Counted from the stretch's first letter, positions 16,423-25,031 are shown. The stretch is 64,000 nt of DNA from Paramixta manurensis (GCF_013285385.1 NZ_CP054212.1:1364001-1428000); one strand, 5' to 3'. The notes: a model not told the origin generated them from the letters alone. Made by a program: numbers and translations.

Positions 16423-17114
16423 GCGGATGCTCTCCCGCGCGCCGCCTCGGCTAACGCGCTACGATACCATTCGGTAATATGTTCAATCCGGGTGATCGCC
16501 GAGCCAACGGTCACGGCAAATGCCCCGGCCTGTAATGCCGCCACCGCCTGGCCTGGGTCACGAATGCGCCCCTCTGCCATCACCCGATAGCCGCGCGCGG
16601 CGAAGGCCGAGATTAACTCCAGGTCGGGACGTTCCATCGGTTGATCGGCGGTTTCCTCGGTATAACCCGACAGGGTTGAGCCAATAAAATCGCACCCCAA
16701 TGCGGCGGCGGCGATCCCATCGGCCAGCGTCGCGCAGTCCGCCATAATCAACACACCCAATCGACGTGCCTGCTGATATAACGCCTCGATCGGCACTGGC
16801 CGGGTACGGTGTGTGGCGTCGAAGGCAATAATACTGGCGCCCGCGCCAGCCAGCGCCGAGACATCCTCCAGCCAGGGCGTGATGCGTACCGGGGAATCAG
16901 GAAGGTCGCGCTTCACAATACCGATAATCGGAATATGCAAGTTCTTTGCCACCTGACGCACATTTTCTACCCCTTCGATCCGCACCGCGCTGGCGCCCGC
17001 CATTTCAGCGCTTTTTGCCATCGCCACCACAATATCCACATGATCCATCGGTCCGTCAGTGACCGGTTGGCAAGATACAATGAGCTGATTTTTCAGTTGA
17101 TTTATTTCTATCAC
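16419..17114 (-). CDS. nanE: N-acetylmannosamine-6-phosphate 2-epimerase
   Basis: A 231-residue TIM-barrel enzyme converting ManNAc-6-P to GlcNAc-6-P in sialic acid and ManNAc catabolism. Landmarks are LIVSCQPVTDGPMD at the N-terminus, GASAVRIEGVENVRQV, PIIGIVKRDLPDSPVRITPW (catalytic Lys), IIAFDATHRTRP and VMAEGRIRDP. The start is a GTG preceded by an AGGAC stretch. It is translationally coupled to nanK. No nanA lyase or nanT is in the window, so sialic acid itself need not be the substrate. Confidence 0.92.
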   Translation of the reverse strand: MIEINQLKNQLIVSCQPVTDGPMDHVDIVVAMAKSAEMAGASAVRIEGVENVRQVAKNLHIPIIGIVKRDLPDSPVRITPWLEDVSALAGAGASIIAFDATHRTRPVPIEALYQQARRLGVLIMADCATLADGIAAAALGCDFIGSTLSGYTEETADQPMERPDLELISAFAARGYRVMAEGRIRDPGQAVAALQAGAFAVTVGSAITRIEHITEWYRSALAEAARGRASA

Positions 17115-17164
17115 CGTCCTGTCCTTCCTGTTGTAACCGTAACTACTTAACAGATAACCACGGC

Positions 17165-17189
17165 AATACCAGATTTGTAAACTGGTATT
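17165..17189. promoter_or_regulatory. Inverted-repeat operator in the nanE / oxidoreductase divergent region
   Basis: AATACCAG, nine bases, CTGGTATT is a perfect 8-base inverted repeat about 50 bases upstream of nanE. The same half-site (TCTGGTATT) recurs at 17347-17355 on the other side of the region, so one regulator probably controls both divergent units. Confidence 0.55.
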
Positions 17190-17346
17190 TTAAAATAAAC
17201 CTTCTGCACAGTGATGGTGCTCTTGTTTTGCGTGTTGGCACGAAAAATGTGCTGGACAAGAGTAAAAAACAGGCAGTATAACAGTCTGAATTAACGGTTA
17301 AATTGGCGTTAATACGTTAAGTACTTTAATTTACTGCCGTTTTCTT

Positions 17347-17373
17347 TCTGGTATTAATCTGGATCTATTCTGG
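17347..17373 (+). promoter_or_regulatory. Three direct TCTGG repeats, 11-base period
   Basis: TCTGG occurs at 17347, 17358 and 17369, each exactly 11 bases apart, about one helical turn, 80-106 bases before the oxidoreductase start. The first copy extends to TCTGGTATTAA, matching the half-sites of the inverted repeat at 17165. This resembles the tandem repeat operators of sialic-acid regulators in layout. Confidence 0.5.
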
Positions 17374-17452
17374 CATGGTAATTGAATGATTCGGACTTAC
17401 CGCAAGAAACGTTATGCCACGTTTTTTCAAACCAGGTGCAGAGGAAGATGAA

Positions 17453-18466
17453 ATGAATGATCGCGTTATCAGAGTCGGCGTAGTCGGCGCCGGTTTTATG
17501 GGAGCCATGCACGCTCGCGTCTGGCAGCAGATATACGGCGTGGAAGTGGTAGGCGTAGCCGATCCGGATAGCGCACGCTGTGACGCGCTGAAAGAGTGGA
17601 TCCCCGGACTAGAGTGCTACAGTGATTTTAACCACATGCTGGAGCAAGCTGAGCTGGATATCGTCAGTATTTGTACCAAAGATGATTTTCACCTTGCGCC
17701 AGCGCTGGCGGCGGCAAAAGCCGGTACGCATATCTTTCTCGAAAAACCGATCGCCGCTTCGCTTGAAGATGGCGAGCAAATTATCCGCGCGGTGCGTGAG
17801 GCCGGGGTGAAATTGGGCATCGGTTTTCTGCTGCGTTTCGACCCACGCTATTCACGCGCCCAGGAAATTATTGCTTCCGGCGAGGCCGGAGAAATCAGCC
17901 ATATCACCGCACGGCGTAATAGTCCGGCGATTGAAGGCCCGGCACGCTATGGCGGCAGTTTACCTTTGCCGCTCCATGTCACGGTTCATGACGTCGATAT
18001 GGTGTTGTGGCTACTGAAACACACCACGCCGGTTAGCGTCTATGCGCAAACCACCAATAAACGCTTAGGACATCTCGGCACCGAAGATGCGGTGTTCGCC
18101 ATTATGCGTTTTGCCGACGGAACGGTGGTCAATCTTGAAAGTTCATGGGCGCTACCGGCGGGTTCGCGCACCTTGCTGGATGCCAAAATGTCGATTCTGA
18201 CCACCGAAGCGTTGTTTGAAATTGAGTGCGGCGAATCGGGTCTTTATCACGCCAGTGAAAGCATGAACCGTTATATCGATACTCAGCACTGGCCGCTTAG
18301 TCAGGGCGAGATTAAAGGGGATCTCCGCGAAGAGTTAATGGCGTTTGTCAGTGATGTTCGCAACGGTACTACCCGCGTCGCGACCGGTGAAGAAGCCAAT
18401 GAAGCATTGCGTATTACGTTGGCGATTATGGAATCCGCCGGTAGCGGCGCGATTGTCCGGGTCTGA
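17453..18466 (+). CDS. Gfo/Idh/MocA family oxidoreductase
   Basis: A 337-residue NAD(P)-dependent oxidoreductase. The N-terminal Rossmann motif is IRVGVVGAGFMGAMHARVW, the conserved EKP motif is FLEKPIAASLEDG, and the C-terminal domain carries VHDVDMVLWLL. ATG 17453 follows GAGGAAGA and is preferred to an upstream ATG at 17414. It leads a five-gene unit with a CUT1 sugar ABC importer, divergent from nanE-nanK. In other bacteria a member of this family (NanOx/YjhC) converts 2,7-anhydro-sialic acid to sialic acid, but that route needs NanA, which is not seen here. Confidence 0.85.
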   Translation: MNDRVIRVGVVGAGFMGAMHARVWQQIYGVEVVGVADPDSARCDALKEWIPGLECYSDFNHMLEQAELDIVSICTKDDFHLAPALAAAKAGTHIFLEKPIAASLEDGEQIIRAVREAGVKLGIGFLLRFDPRYSRAQEIIASGEAGEISHITARRNSPAIEGPARYGGSLPLPLHVTVHDVDMVLWLLKHTTPVSVYAQTTNKRLGHLGTEDAVFAIMRFADGTVVNLESSWALPAGSRTLLDAKMSILTTEALFEIECGESGLYHASESMNRYIDTQHWPLSQGEIKGDLREELMAFVSDVRNGTTRVATGEEANEALRITLAIMESAGSGAIVRV

Positions 18467-18495
18467 ACGGCCTACTGAATTAATCAGGTGATGAG

Positions 18496-19761
18496 ATGAA
18501 AATAAAAAACATCGGTATGGCGGGCGCGCTGGGGGCGTTATTGCTGGCGAACCAGACCTACGCGCAGGAAACCATTCGCGTCTTGCTGGAAGGGCACAGC
18601 ACCAGCGATTCGATTAAGGCATTACTGCCGGAGTTTGAAAAACAAACCGGCATTCAGGTCGAAGCGGAAATTGTGCCGTACAGCGATCTGACCTCTAAGG
18701 CATTGTTGGCTTTCTCCTCCCATAGCGGTCGTTACGATGTGGTGATGGATGATTGGGTACATGCGGTTGGCTATGCCTCGGCGGGATACATTACGCCGGT
18801 GGATAAATGGATGAAGAGTGATACCGCCTTTTTCGATGCGGCGGATTTCGTTAAGAGTTATGCCGATACGCTGCACTACAAAGCGAGCACTTATGGTTTG
18901 CCGGTGTATGGCGAAAGCACCTTTCTGATGTATCGCAAAGATCTGTTTCAGCAATACGGTATTGCCGTTCCGAAAACCTTTGATGAGTTGACTGCGGCGG
19001 CTAAAACCATCAAACAGAAAAGTGGCGGCAAAATGGCCGGTATCACGCTGCGCGGCGCGCAGGGTATTCAAAACACCTTCGCCTGGGCCGCTTTCTTGTG
19101 GGGATACGGCGGTCAATGGATTGATAACGGAAAATCGGCGATTGCCTCGCCGCAGGCGGTAGAAGCGACCAAGGCTTTCGTTAATATCCTGAAAAATTAC
19201 GGCCCGATTGGCGCGGCCAATTTTGGCTGGCAGGAAAACCGGCTGGTCTTTCAGCAAGGTAAGGCGGCAATGACCATTGACTCAACGGTTAACGGCGGCT
19301 TCAACGAAGACCCGAAAGAGTCGACGGTAGTGGGGAAAGTGGGCTACGCGCCGGTACCGGCGCAGCCGGGTGAACATCCGGGCAACAGCGGAGCGTTACA
19401 GGTACACGGGCTGTATATTGCCAGCGCCAGTAAACATCAGGATGCGGCGTGGAAATTCATCAGTTGGGCCACCGATAAGCAGACGCAAATGAAGTCGGTT
19501 GAACTCAATCCCAATGCGGGGGTGAGCTCGCTGAGCGCGATTAATAGTGATGCTTTTGCTAAACGCTACGGCGCGTTTAAAGACGGCATGCTGGCAGCGC
19601 TGAAAAAGGGCAATGCGCGTTATTTACCGACCGTGCCGCAAGCTACGCAGATTATCAACAACACCGGCATTGCGCTCTCGCAGGCGCTGGCGGGGACTCA
19701 AACGGTGGAAAGCGCCCTGCAACAGGCCAATAGCCGTAATGATAAGGCGTTAGCGCGGTAA
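18496..19761 (+). CDS. CUT1-family sugar ABC substrate-binding protein
   Basis: A 421-residue periplasmic protein with a signal peptide (AGALGALLLANQTYA, then QETIRVL). The pattern ALLPEFEKQTGIQVEAEIVPY, YDVVMDDW, YGLPVYGESTFLMYRKDLF and a late WKFISWATDKQTQM is typical of the extracellular solute-binding family 1 for oligosaccharides or sugar derivatives. It follows the oxidoreductase by 29 bases and feeds the two permeases and ATPase downstream. The ligand is unknown; a ManNAc- or amino-sugar-containing compound is inferred from nanE/nanK opposite. Confidence 0.88.
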   Translation: MKIKNIGMAGALGALLLANQTYAQETIRVLLEGHSTSDSIKALLPEFEKQTGIQVEAEIVPYSDLTSKALLAFSSHSGRYDVVMDDWVHAVGYASAGYITPVDKWMKSDTAFFDAADFVKSYADTLHYKASTYGLPVYGESTFLMYRKDLFQQYGIAVPKTFDELTAAAKTIKQKSGGKMAGITLRGAQGIQNTFAWAAFLWGYGGQWIDNGKSAIASPQAVEATKAFVNILKNYGPIGAANFGWQENRLVFQQGKAAMTIDSTVNGGFNEDPKESTVVGKVGYAPVPAQPGEHPGNSGALQVHGLYIASASKHQDAAWKFISWATDKQTQMKSVELNPNAGVSSLSAINSDAFAKRYGAFKDGMLAALKKGNARYLPTVPQATQIINNTGIALSQALAGTQTVESALQQANSRNDKALAR

Positions 19762-19764
19762 GCT

Positions 19765-19792
19765 TTTCCGCCAGCGCATCGCCTGGCGGAAA
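19765..19792 (+). terminator. Intercistronic hairpin after the binding-protein gene
   Basis: TTTCCGCCAG, eight bases, CTGGCGGAAA forms a perfect 10-bp stem between the binding-protein gene and the first permease. Such hairpins commonly stabilise the upstream message so that more binding protein than permease is made; there is no run of T. Confidence 0.65.
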
Positions 19793-19821
19793 TCCCATTC
19801 ATTTAGCCACCAGGGAAAGCT

Positions 19822-20682
19822 ATGAAAGCAAAACTAACGCAGCAGGTTTTTACTCTGCCGTTACTGATGATATTGCTACTGGTTTCGTTCTACACGCTGG
19901 GCTATGCCATCTATCTGGCAATTTACGATATTGATCTGATGTCGCCGCCGCCATTTAATTTTATCGGTCTGGCGAATTTTATTGATGTCCTGCAACAGCC
20001 GCGTCTGTGGTCTTCGCTGTGGCATACGCTGGTCTATGTCGCCGGCTCGACGGTAACGGAACTGGTGCTCGGCAGTGCGATTGCCCTGTTCATTAGCCAC
20101 GATTTTTTCGGACGTAAGTTGGTGCGGGCGCTGTTATTGTTGCCAATGATCGTCACGCCGATTGTCGGCGGATTGATTTGGCGTATTTTCTACGATCCCA
20201 ATGCTGGCCTGTTTAACTGGCTGGCCGGTTTAGTCGGCATTGCGCCGATCGACTGGCTTGGCAACCCCAATACCGCGATGGCTTCGCTGATTTTGGCCGA
20301 CATTTGGCAATGGACGCCGTTTATTATTTTGCTGGTTTCGGCCGGGCTTGATGCATTGCCGAATGAGCCGCTGGAGGCGGCGGAGCTGGATGGCGCACGC
20401 GGCTGGCGACTGTTGGCGTTTATCAAACTGCCGATGATGAAGCCGATCATCTTAATGGCGCTGTTTCTGCGCATGATCGATGCGTTTAAATCTTTTGACC
20501 TCATCTATGTGATGACGCGCGGCGGCCCGGCGCTGGCCACCGAAACCACCAATATGTTCGCCTATCTCACCGGGTTCCAGGATTTCCGCATCAGCGAGGC
20601 GGTGGTGATTGCCATCATCAATACGCTGCTGGTTATTGTGGTGCTCTCGGTCGCCAGTAAACGGATTATGAAAGATGATTGA
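19822..20682 (+). CDS. CUT1-family sugar ABC permease 1 (MalF-like)
   Basis: A 286-residue inner-membrane protein with six hydrophobic segments and the EAA loop LPNEPLEAAELDGARGWRLLAFIKLPMMKP in the late part, which contacts the ATPase. The ending YLTGFQDFRISEAVVIAI is typical of UgpA/MalF-type permeases. The start follows AGGGAAAGC. It overlaps the second permease by eight bases, indicating coupled translation. It forms the heterodimeric channel with that permease. Confidence 0.88.
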   Translation: MKAKLTQQVFTLPLLMILLLVSFYTLGYAIYLAIYDIDLMSPPPFNFIGLANFIDVLQQPRLWSSLWHTLVYVAGSTVTELVLGSAIALFISHDFFGRKLVRALLLLPMIVTPIVGGLIWRIFYDPNAGLFNWLAGLVGIAPIDWLGNPNTAMASLILADIWQWTPFIILLVSAGLDALPNEPLEAAELDGARGWRLLAFIKLPMMKPIILMALFLRMIDAFKSFDLIYVMTRGGPALATETTNMFAYLTGFQDFRISEAVVIAIINTLLVIVVLSVASKRIMKDD

Positions 20683-21499
20683 TGTTAAATATCTTGCCCG
20701 AAAAACCGGCTTTTACCTGCTATTGGCACTGATTTTGGCTTTCTTCCTGCTGCCGATTTATTGGCTGGTGACCATGTCGTTTAAAACCTATATCGATGCG
20801 TTCGCCATGCCGCCAAAACTCTGGTTCACACCGATACTGGATAATTACCGTCAGGTGCTGAGCAACGGCGATTTTTTGCGTGCGTTTGGTAATAGCGTGC
20901 TGATTTCGTTGGTTTCCACCTTGCTGTGTTTACTGCTGGGCGCGCTGTTTGCTTATGGCTTGGTGTTTTTTATTGAGCGTAAAGGGCGTGCGAAGCAGTT
21001 CATTATGAGCCTGCGTTTTGCGCCGGTAATTATGTTGGTGATCCCGGCGTATTACCTGATTACGCGTCTGGGAATGACCGACAGCTATTGGGTACTGATT
21101 GTGGTCTACACCATCGCCAACGTGCCGTTTACCATCCTGATGATTACCACCTTTTTTGAGGATATTCCGCCGGAGTTACGTGAGGCCGCGCGGGTAGACG
21201 GCGCCAGCGAGTGGCGAGTGTTTCGTAGCGTCATGTTGCCGTTGGCACGAACCGGGCTGGCGGCATCGGGCGTTTTAACCCTGTTCTTTATCTGGAATGA
21301 ATTCCAGATTGTCTTGACGTTGTCCGGCGATTCGACGCAAACGTTGCCGGTGGCGATCACCTCATTTTTAACCTTCCAGGGCACCGAGTGGGGGCCGCTC
21401 ACCGCGGCGGGAACATTGGTGATGTTGCCGATGTTGATCCTCGGGTTACTGGTGCAAAAACATTTGGTACGTGGCTTAACCATGGGCGGCGTGAAATAG
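20675..21499 (+). CDS. CUT1-family sugar ABC permease 2 (MalG-like)
   Basis: A 274-residue polytopic membrane protein. The N-terminal stretch FFLLPIYWLVTMSFKT, the EAA loop IPPELREAARVDGASEWRVFRSVMLPLAR and the C-terminal HLVRGLTMGGVK are hallmarks of MalG/UgpE permeases. It overlaps the preceding permease gene and is followed by its ATPase 24 bases downstream. Confidence 0.88.
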   Translation: MIDVKYLARKTGFYLLLALILAFFLLPIYWLVTMSFKTYIDAFAMPPKLWFTPILDNYRQVLSNGDFLRAFGNSVLISLVSTLLCLLLGALFAYGLVFFIERKGRAKQFIMSLRFAPVIMLVIPAYYLITRLGMTDSYWVLIVVYTIANVPFTILMITTFFEDIPPELREAARVDGASEWRVFRSVMLPLARTGLAASGVLTLFFIWNEFQIVLTLSGDSTQTLPVAITSFLTFQGTEWGPLTAAGTLVMLPMLILGLLVQKHLVRGLTMGGVK

Positions 21500-21523
21500 C
21501 GCGGAAGAGGGGAGTGTAGAGTT

Positions 21524-22660
21524 ATGTCTGATATACGTCTGAGTAATGTCTTCAAGCGCTTTCACGATACGCAGGTGATTAATCAAGTCGATCTGGAGAT
21601 TAAGCACGGGGAATTTTGCGTGTTTATCGGGCCATCGGGCTGCGGTAAATCAACACTGTTGCGGATGATCGCGGGCTTGGAAACCATCTCGTCGGGGGAT
21701 ATTTCGATTGGCGATCGGGTGGTGAATAAACTGGCGCCAGCCGATCGCGGCGTGGCGATGGTATTCCAAAGTTATGCGCTTTATCCGCATATGACCATTT
21801 ACGACAATATGGCGTTTAATCTGAAGCTGGCGAAAACGGATAAAGCCGAAATAGAACGGCGCGTGCTTAACGCGGCAAAAATACTGCAACTGGAACCGTT
21901 ATTGCAGCGCTTACCGAAAGCGTTATCAGGTGGACAACGCCAGCGGGTGGCGATAGGGCGCGCCATCGTGCGTAATCCTGAGGTGTTTTTATTTGATGAG
22001 CCGCTCTCCAATCTTGATGCATCGCTACGTGTCGCTACGCGAGTGGAGATTGCCAAATTGCACCATCAGCTTGGCAATACCATGATTTATGTTACGCACG
22101 ATCAGGTGGAAGCGATGACGCTGGCGGATAAAATTGTGTTATTAAACAGCGGCGCGGCAATGCTGAATCACGGTTCGGTGGCGCAAACCGGTCATCCGCT
22201 GGAGCTGTATCATCATCCGGTTAATGCGTTTGTTGCCGGGTTTATCGGCTCGCCTAAAATGAATTTCTTATCGGGCGAAGTAATTGCTGGCAGCGCCGAA
22301 AGCGCACGCGTGAGGTTAGCGGGCGCCGGTGAAATTGAAGTGCAGGTTAATGCCGCTACCGCCGAAACCGGAGAGGCGGTGAAAGTGGGGATTCGGCCGG
22401 AGCATTTGCGGTTGTGCGATCGGTCGGAGGCTCAGCTTATTGGGCAGATTCAGCATATTGAGCATTTGGGCGAAGCGGCGTATTTCTATGTGTCGATCAA
22501 TGGGTTCGATCCGTTGGTGGTGCGGCATGCGGAGGAGCGTGAGTTGGCATTGGGCGATGAGGTTGGGTTAATGATACCGGCTCATCATGCGCATTTGTTT
22601 GATGGTGAGGGGGCCGCTTTTCGCCGTACCGCGTTGGCGGTGCAGAAATCGTTTGGGTGA
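21524..22660 (+). CDS. CUT1-family sugar ABC ATP-binding protein (UgpC/MalK-like)
   Basis: A 378-residue ATPase with Walker A GPSGCGKST, Q-loop VFQSYALYPHMTIYDNMAF, signature LSGGQRQRVAIGRAI, Walker B VFLFDEPLSNLDASLR and switch VTHDQVEAMTLAD. Residues after about 235 form the OB-fold regulatory domain (KVGIRPEHLRL, and so on). It closes the oxidoreductase-importer operon. An odd insertion of seven or so residues (SGAAMLNHG) after IVLLN is seen before QTGHPLELYHHP. Right after its stop begins the repetitive non-coding element. Confidence 0.9.
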   Translation: MSDIRLSNVFKRFHDTQVINQVDLEIKHGEFCVFIGPSGCGKSTLLRMIAGLETISSGDISIGDRVVNKLAPADRGVAMVFQSYALYPHMTIYDNMAFNLKLAKTDKAEIERRVLNAAKILQLEPLLQRLPKALSGGQRQRVAIGRAIVRNPEVFLFDEPLSNLDASLRVATRVEIAKLHHQLGNTMIYVTHDQVEAMTLADKIVLLNSGAAMLNHGSVAQTGHPLELYHHPVNAFVAGFIGSPKMNFLSGEVIAGSAESARVRLAGAGEIEVQVNAATAETGEAVKVGIRPEHLRLCDRSEAQLIGQIQHIEHLGEAAYFYVSINGFDPLVVRHAEERELALGDEVGLMIPAHHAHLFDGEGAAFRRTALAVQKSFG

Positions 22661-23474
22661 GGGCGGCGGACAGAATGCCGTTGGGCTTAACGGAGGTTGG
22701 ATTTCTGGCGGTTGCTGAAGCCGGAAAATCAACGGCGTTTCTCTTACCCTGAGCGCGTGGTTGACGCCGCCAGGTCAACGGCGTTTCTCTCGCCCTGAGC
22801 GCGTGGTTGGTGCCGCCAGGTCAACGGCGTTTCTCTCGCCCTGAGCGCGTGGTTGGTGCCGCCAGGTCAACAGCGTTTCTCTCGCCCTGAGCGCGTGGTT
22901 GACGTCGCCAGGTCAACAGCGTTTCTCTCGCCTGAAGGGCGAGCGAGTTAAGGGCCATAAGCGTGGCCCTTAACAATCCGCGCTACCGGCAGGCGCGCCG
23001 CCCGCTGCGCGGGTGCCTTCACCTTCACCGTTTTCCGACGGACCGGGCGCGACGCGTTCCCGACGCGGCGCTTGCTCTCGGCGACGTCGTGTCGCCTCGT
23101 CCTGGAAACCGGCTCCGTCTCAGCGTCGCTAATGCCTCGGGAAGGTCAACATCCACACCGCTGCACCAGGTTAATGTGAGCACCCTGTGTCCGCCATCCG
23201 CAACGCCGAAGGTTGAATGAAGGCCAGGATGGGGCGGCAGGACGCCGCCACAAGGCCGGGCGGGACAGGACGTCACGTTCCGGGCGGTCCGGCAGGCCGG
23301 AATGAAACCTGAGGGAACCGCGCAACGCGCGGCGTGAGGACCAGCGGCACGCGGGATTGTTAAGGGGAAAGGTGTATTTCCCCTTAACCCGTCCGACGCG
23401 GAGCGGTGGCCGGAACGCCGTTGACCTTAACAGAGGCTGAGACTCCGGCGGTTGCTGAAATCTGAAAAACCAAC
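22661..23474. repeat. Composite non-coding repeat element with direct flanks and two hairpins
   Basis: Flanks 22661-22733 and 23401-23474 are imperfect direct repeats of about 73 bases, sharing for example CTTAAC and GGCGGTTGCTGAA. Between them lie a 46-base tandem repeat, hairpin 22947-22974 (GTTAAGGGCCA/TGGCCCTTAAC), a GC-rich core and hairpin 23359-23388 (GTTAAGGGGAAA/TTTCCCCTTAAC). Both hairpins share GTTAAGGG and a six-base loop and frame the core. Open frames inside run on both strands but lack ribosome-binding sites. This looks like a dispersed intergenic element or structured RNA; similar GC-rich elements occur in soft-rot and Erwinia genomes by recollection only. Confidence 0.65.
22729..22932. 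repeat. 46-base tandem repeat, four copies plus a partial fifth
   Basis: Units start at 22729, 22775, 22821, 22867 and 22913, exactly 46 bases apart. Each begins TCAACGGCG or TCAACAGCG, continues TTTCTCTCGCCC and TGAGCGCGTGG, and ends GCCAGG. The copies differ at only a few positions. The fifth copy breaks off after about 20 bases and runs into the first hairpin of the composite element. Confidence 0.9.
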
Positions 23475-23591
23475 ATTCAGGCGATGTGCCACTGGAGACG
23501 CGTTTAATTTGTACTATCCGCTTGAGTATAGAGGTTAACCATATATTTACCTTCATCCTTGAAGTGATATTTCTACAGAAGGAAGAGTAGC

Positions 23592-23663
23592 ATGGTTATT
23601 TATTTTTTGGCAGTGTTTTTTCTGGTAATGATAATTATAACGTCAATACGTAATACTTATTAA
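23592..23663 (+). CDS. Possible 23-residue hydrophobic peptide
   Basis: ATG after an AGGAAGAG stretch encodes a peptide that is almost entirely one membrane helix (IYFLAVFFLVMIIITSI) with a short polar tail. Size and layout resemble small membrane peptides of enterobacteria. It lies in an AT-rich gap between the repeat element and the acyltransferase. No homologue is recognised. Confidence 0.3.
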   Translation: MVIYFLAVFFLVMIIITSIRNTY

Positions 23664-23717
23664 TTAGTGGCTTTTGTCTTTTTACTCACCCTCAAATAAT
23701 TATCTGGAGATATTATT

Positions 23718-23783
23718 GTGAGTAACTATAAAATAACCACCAAAAAACGCATCGTTGAGGTAAATATACTAAAAATCAGTTAG
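23718..23783 (+). CDS. Possible 21-residue basic peptide
   Basis: GTG start eight bases after GGAG encodes a short basic peptide (SNYKITTKKRIVEVNILKIS) ended by TAG. The good ribosome-binding site is the only support. It may be a leader peptide or the remnant of a longer gene. Confidence 0.2.
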   Translation: MSNYKITTKKRIVEVNILKIS

Positions 23784-24031
23784 CGGAGTAGGATTATTAT
23801 AGTGTCGGTTTCGTTATGTTGGAGATTAAGATTTTTCTGACCGGCGGAAGCGGTAATGATGCCACATCGGTAAACACCTTGATCATACACTATTATTACG
23901 TGGGTGATTATTAACCCTGTCAGTACAGGCGAGGAGGAAAACCGCTGGGACACTGCCGCAAGAGGGTGCATTATACGCCTTTTTTGGCTACCCTTAATTC
24001 AGGTCTGTGCATCAAGAGGGTAAAAAGTGTT

Positions 24032-25024
24032 ATGTCAGAAAGGGATGTAAGAGTAGATAATATTAAAGGCGGCTTAATTCTTCTGGTTATCTTTGGGCAT
24101 CTCATCGAACCGATGCTGGATTATATGCCAGTGCTAAGTCGTATTTATAACTTTATCTACCTCTTTCATATTCCGGCATTTGTTTTAGTCTCAGGCTACT
24201 TATCTAACCCGGATAAGCCACTGAAATATAGTTCGTTACTGAAAACGGTGGTGGTGCCGTTTATTATTTTTAGTACCCTGTATGAAGCCTCTGACCGTAT
24301 CGCCTCTGGCGAGTTCTCCTCCTACCTAAAATCGCTGTCCCCTAATTGGATTTTATGGTTTCTGTTTAGTTTATTACTTTGGCGGGTATTCACACCGTTA
24401 TTTTTAAAAATACGCTTCGTATTACCTTTACTGATAATCTTATCGGTAGCTATTTCGCTATTCGATATTAATGGCTACACCTTGAGCCTGTTGCGAACCG
24501 TGGTGTTTTTCCCCTTTTATATTCTCGGCGCGATGTTGGGGAAATATAAAAATGCCTTTTATGATATTGAGATTAAACCGACTTGGTGCCTGGGCGCGGC
24601 TTTAACGCTACTGGGGTTGTTTTCGCTCAACCTACCTTTCGACCGCGCAATGCTATATGGTTCTGCGCCATTCCCCGCGCTGGGGTATTCCGGTGAAAAT
24701 GGTGCCCTATTGCGGCTGTGTTATTACCCGGCAGCGATGTTGGCGTTGTTCGCTTTTGCCATTCTGGCGTCGAAAATCACCCTTTTGAGTAAACCAGGCA
24801 GTAACTCGCTGTATGTTTATTTGCTGCATGGGCTGGTGGTGAAATATTTAATTTGGCCGTGGCTGGCGGCGCAAGAGTGGAGCGCCAGCAAGGTTATTGC
24901 ACTGGCGCTACTGCTCACTCTCGCACTAAGCGCGTTCCTCTCTTCTCGCCTGGTCACCCGCGGCACGGCACGGGTAATCAATGCCTGTCAGTCGCTATTG
25001 GTTAAAGAGAAAGAGTTTGCTTAG
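24032..25024 (+). CDS. Acyltransferase family 3 (OafA/WecH-like) membrane protein
   Basis: A 330-residue integral membrane acyltransferase. The N-terminal RVDNIKGGLILLVIFGHLIEP holds the catalytic His typical of the acyltransferase-3 family, followed by FHIPAFVLVSGYL. About ten hydrophobic segments follow, and the C-terminus has the usual SLYVYLLHGLVVKYLIWP helix. Family members transfer acetyl or succinyl groups to surface or periplasmic glycans. ATG 24032 is preferred because the conserved block begins just after it. It is convergent with the autotransporter gene seven bases away; whether it modifies a glycan linked to that protein is unknown. Confidence 0.85.
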   Translation: MSERDVRVDNIKGGLILLVIFGHLIEPMLDYMPVLSRIYNFIYLFHIPAFVLVSGYLSNPDKPLKYSSLLKTVVVPFIIFSTLYEASDRIASGEFSSYLKSLSPNWILWFLFSLLLWRVFTPLFLKIRFVLPLLIILSVAISLFDINGYTLSLLRTVVFFPFYILGAMLGKYKNAFYDIEIKPTWCLGAALTLLGLFSLNLPFDRAMLYGSAPFPALGYSGENGALLRLCYYPAAMLALFAFAILASKITLLSKPGSNSLYVYLLHGLVVKYLIWPWLAAQEWSASKVIALALLLTLALSAFLSSRLVTRGTARVINACQSLLVKEKEFA

Positions 25025-25031
25025 CTGCTGC

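Noticed and set aside
14757..17189. GntR gene as the NanR of the nan locus
   Set aside because: It has a UTRA (HutC-type) domain, unlike FadR-type NanR, is on the importer operon's strand directly after it, and a HutC-style site lies in front of that operon. A wider role is not excluded.
22729..22932. Regular 46-base periodicity suggesting a CRISPR array
   Set aside because: The copies are directly tandem with no unique spacers and there is no cas gene nearby.
22963..23556. Overlapping open frames of 83-136 codons on both strands in the GC-rich element
   Set aside because: They lack ribosome-binding sites and domains, are rich in Arg/Pro/Ala as random GC-rich DNA would be, and lie within a symmetric hairpin-framed repeat element.
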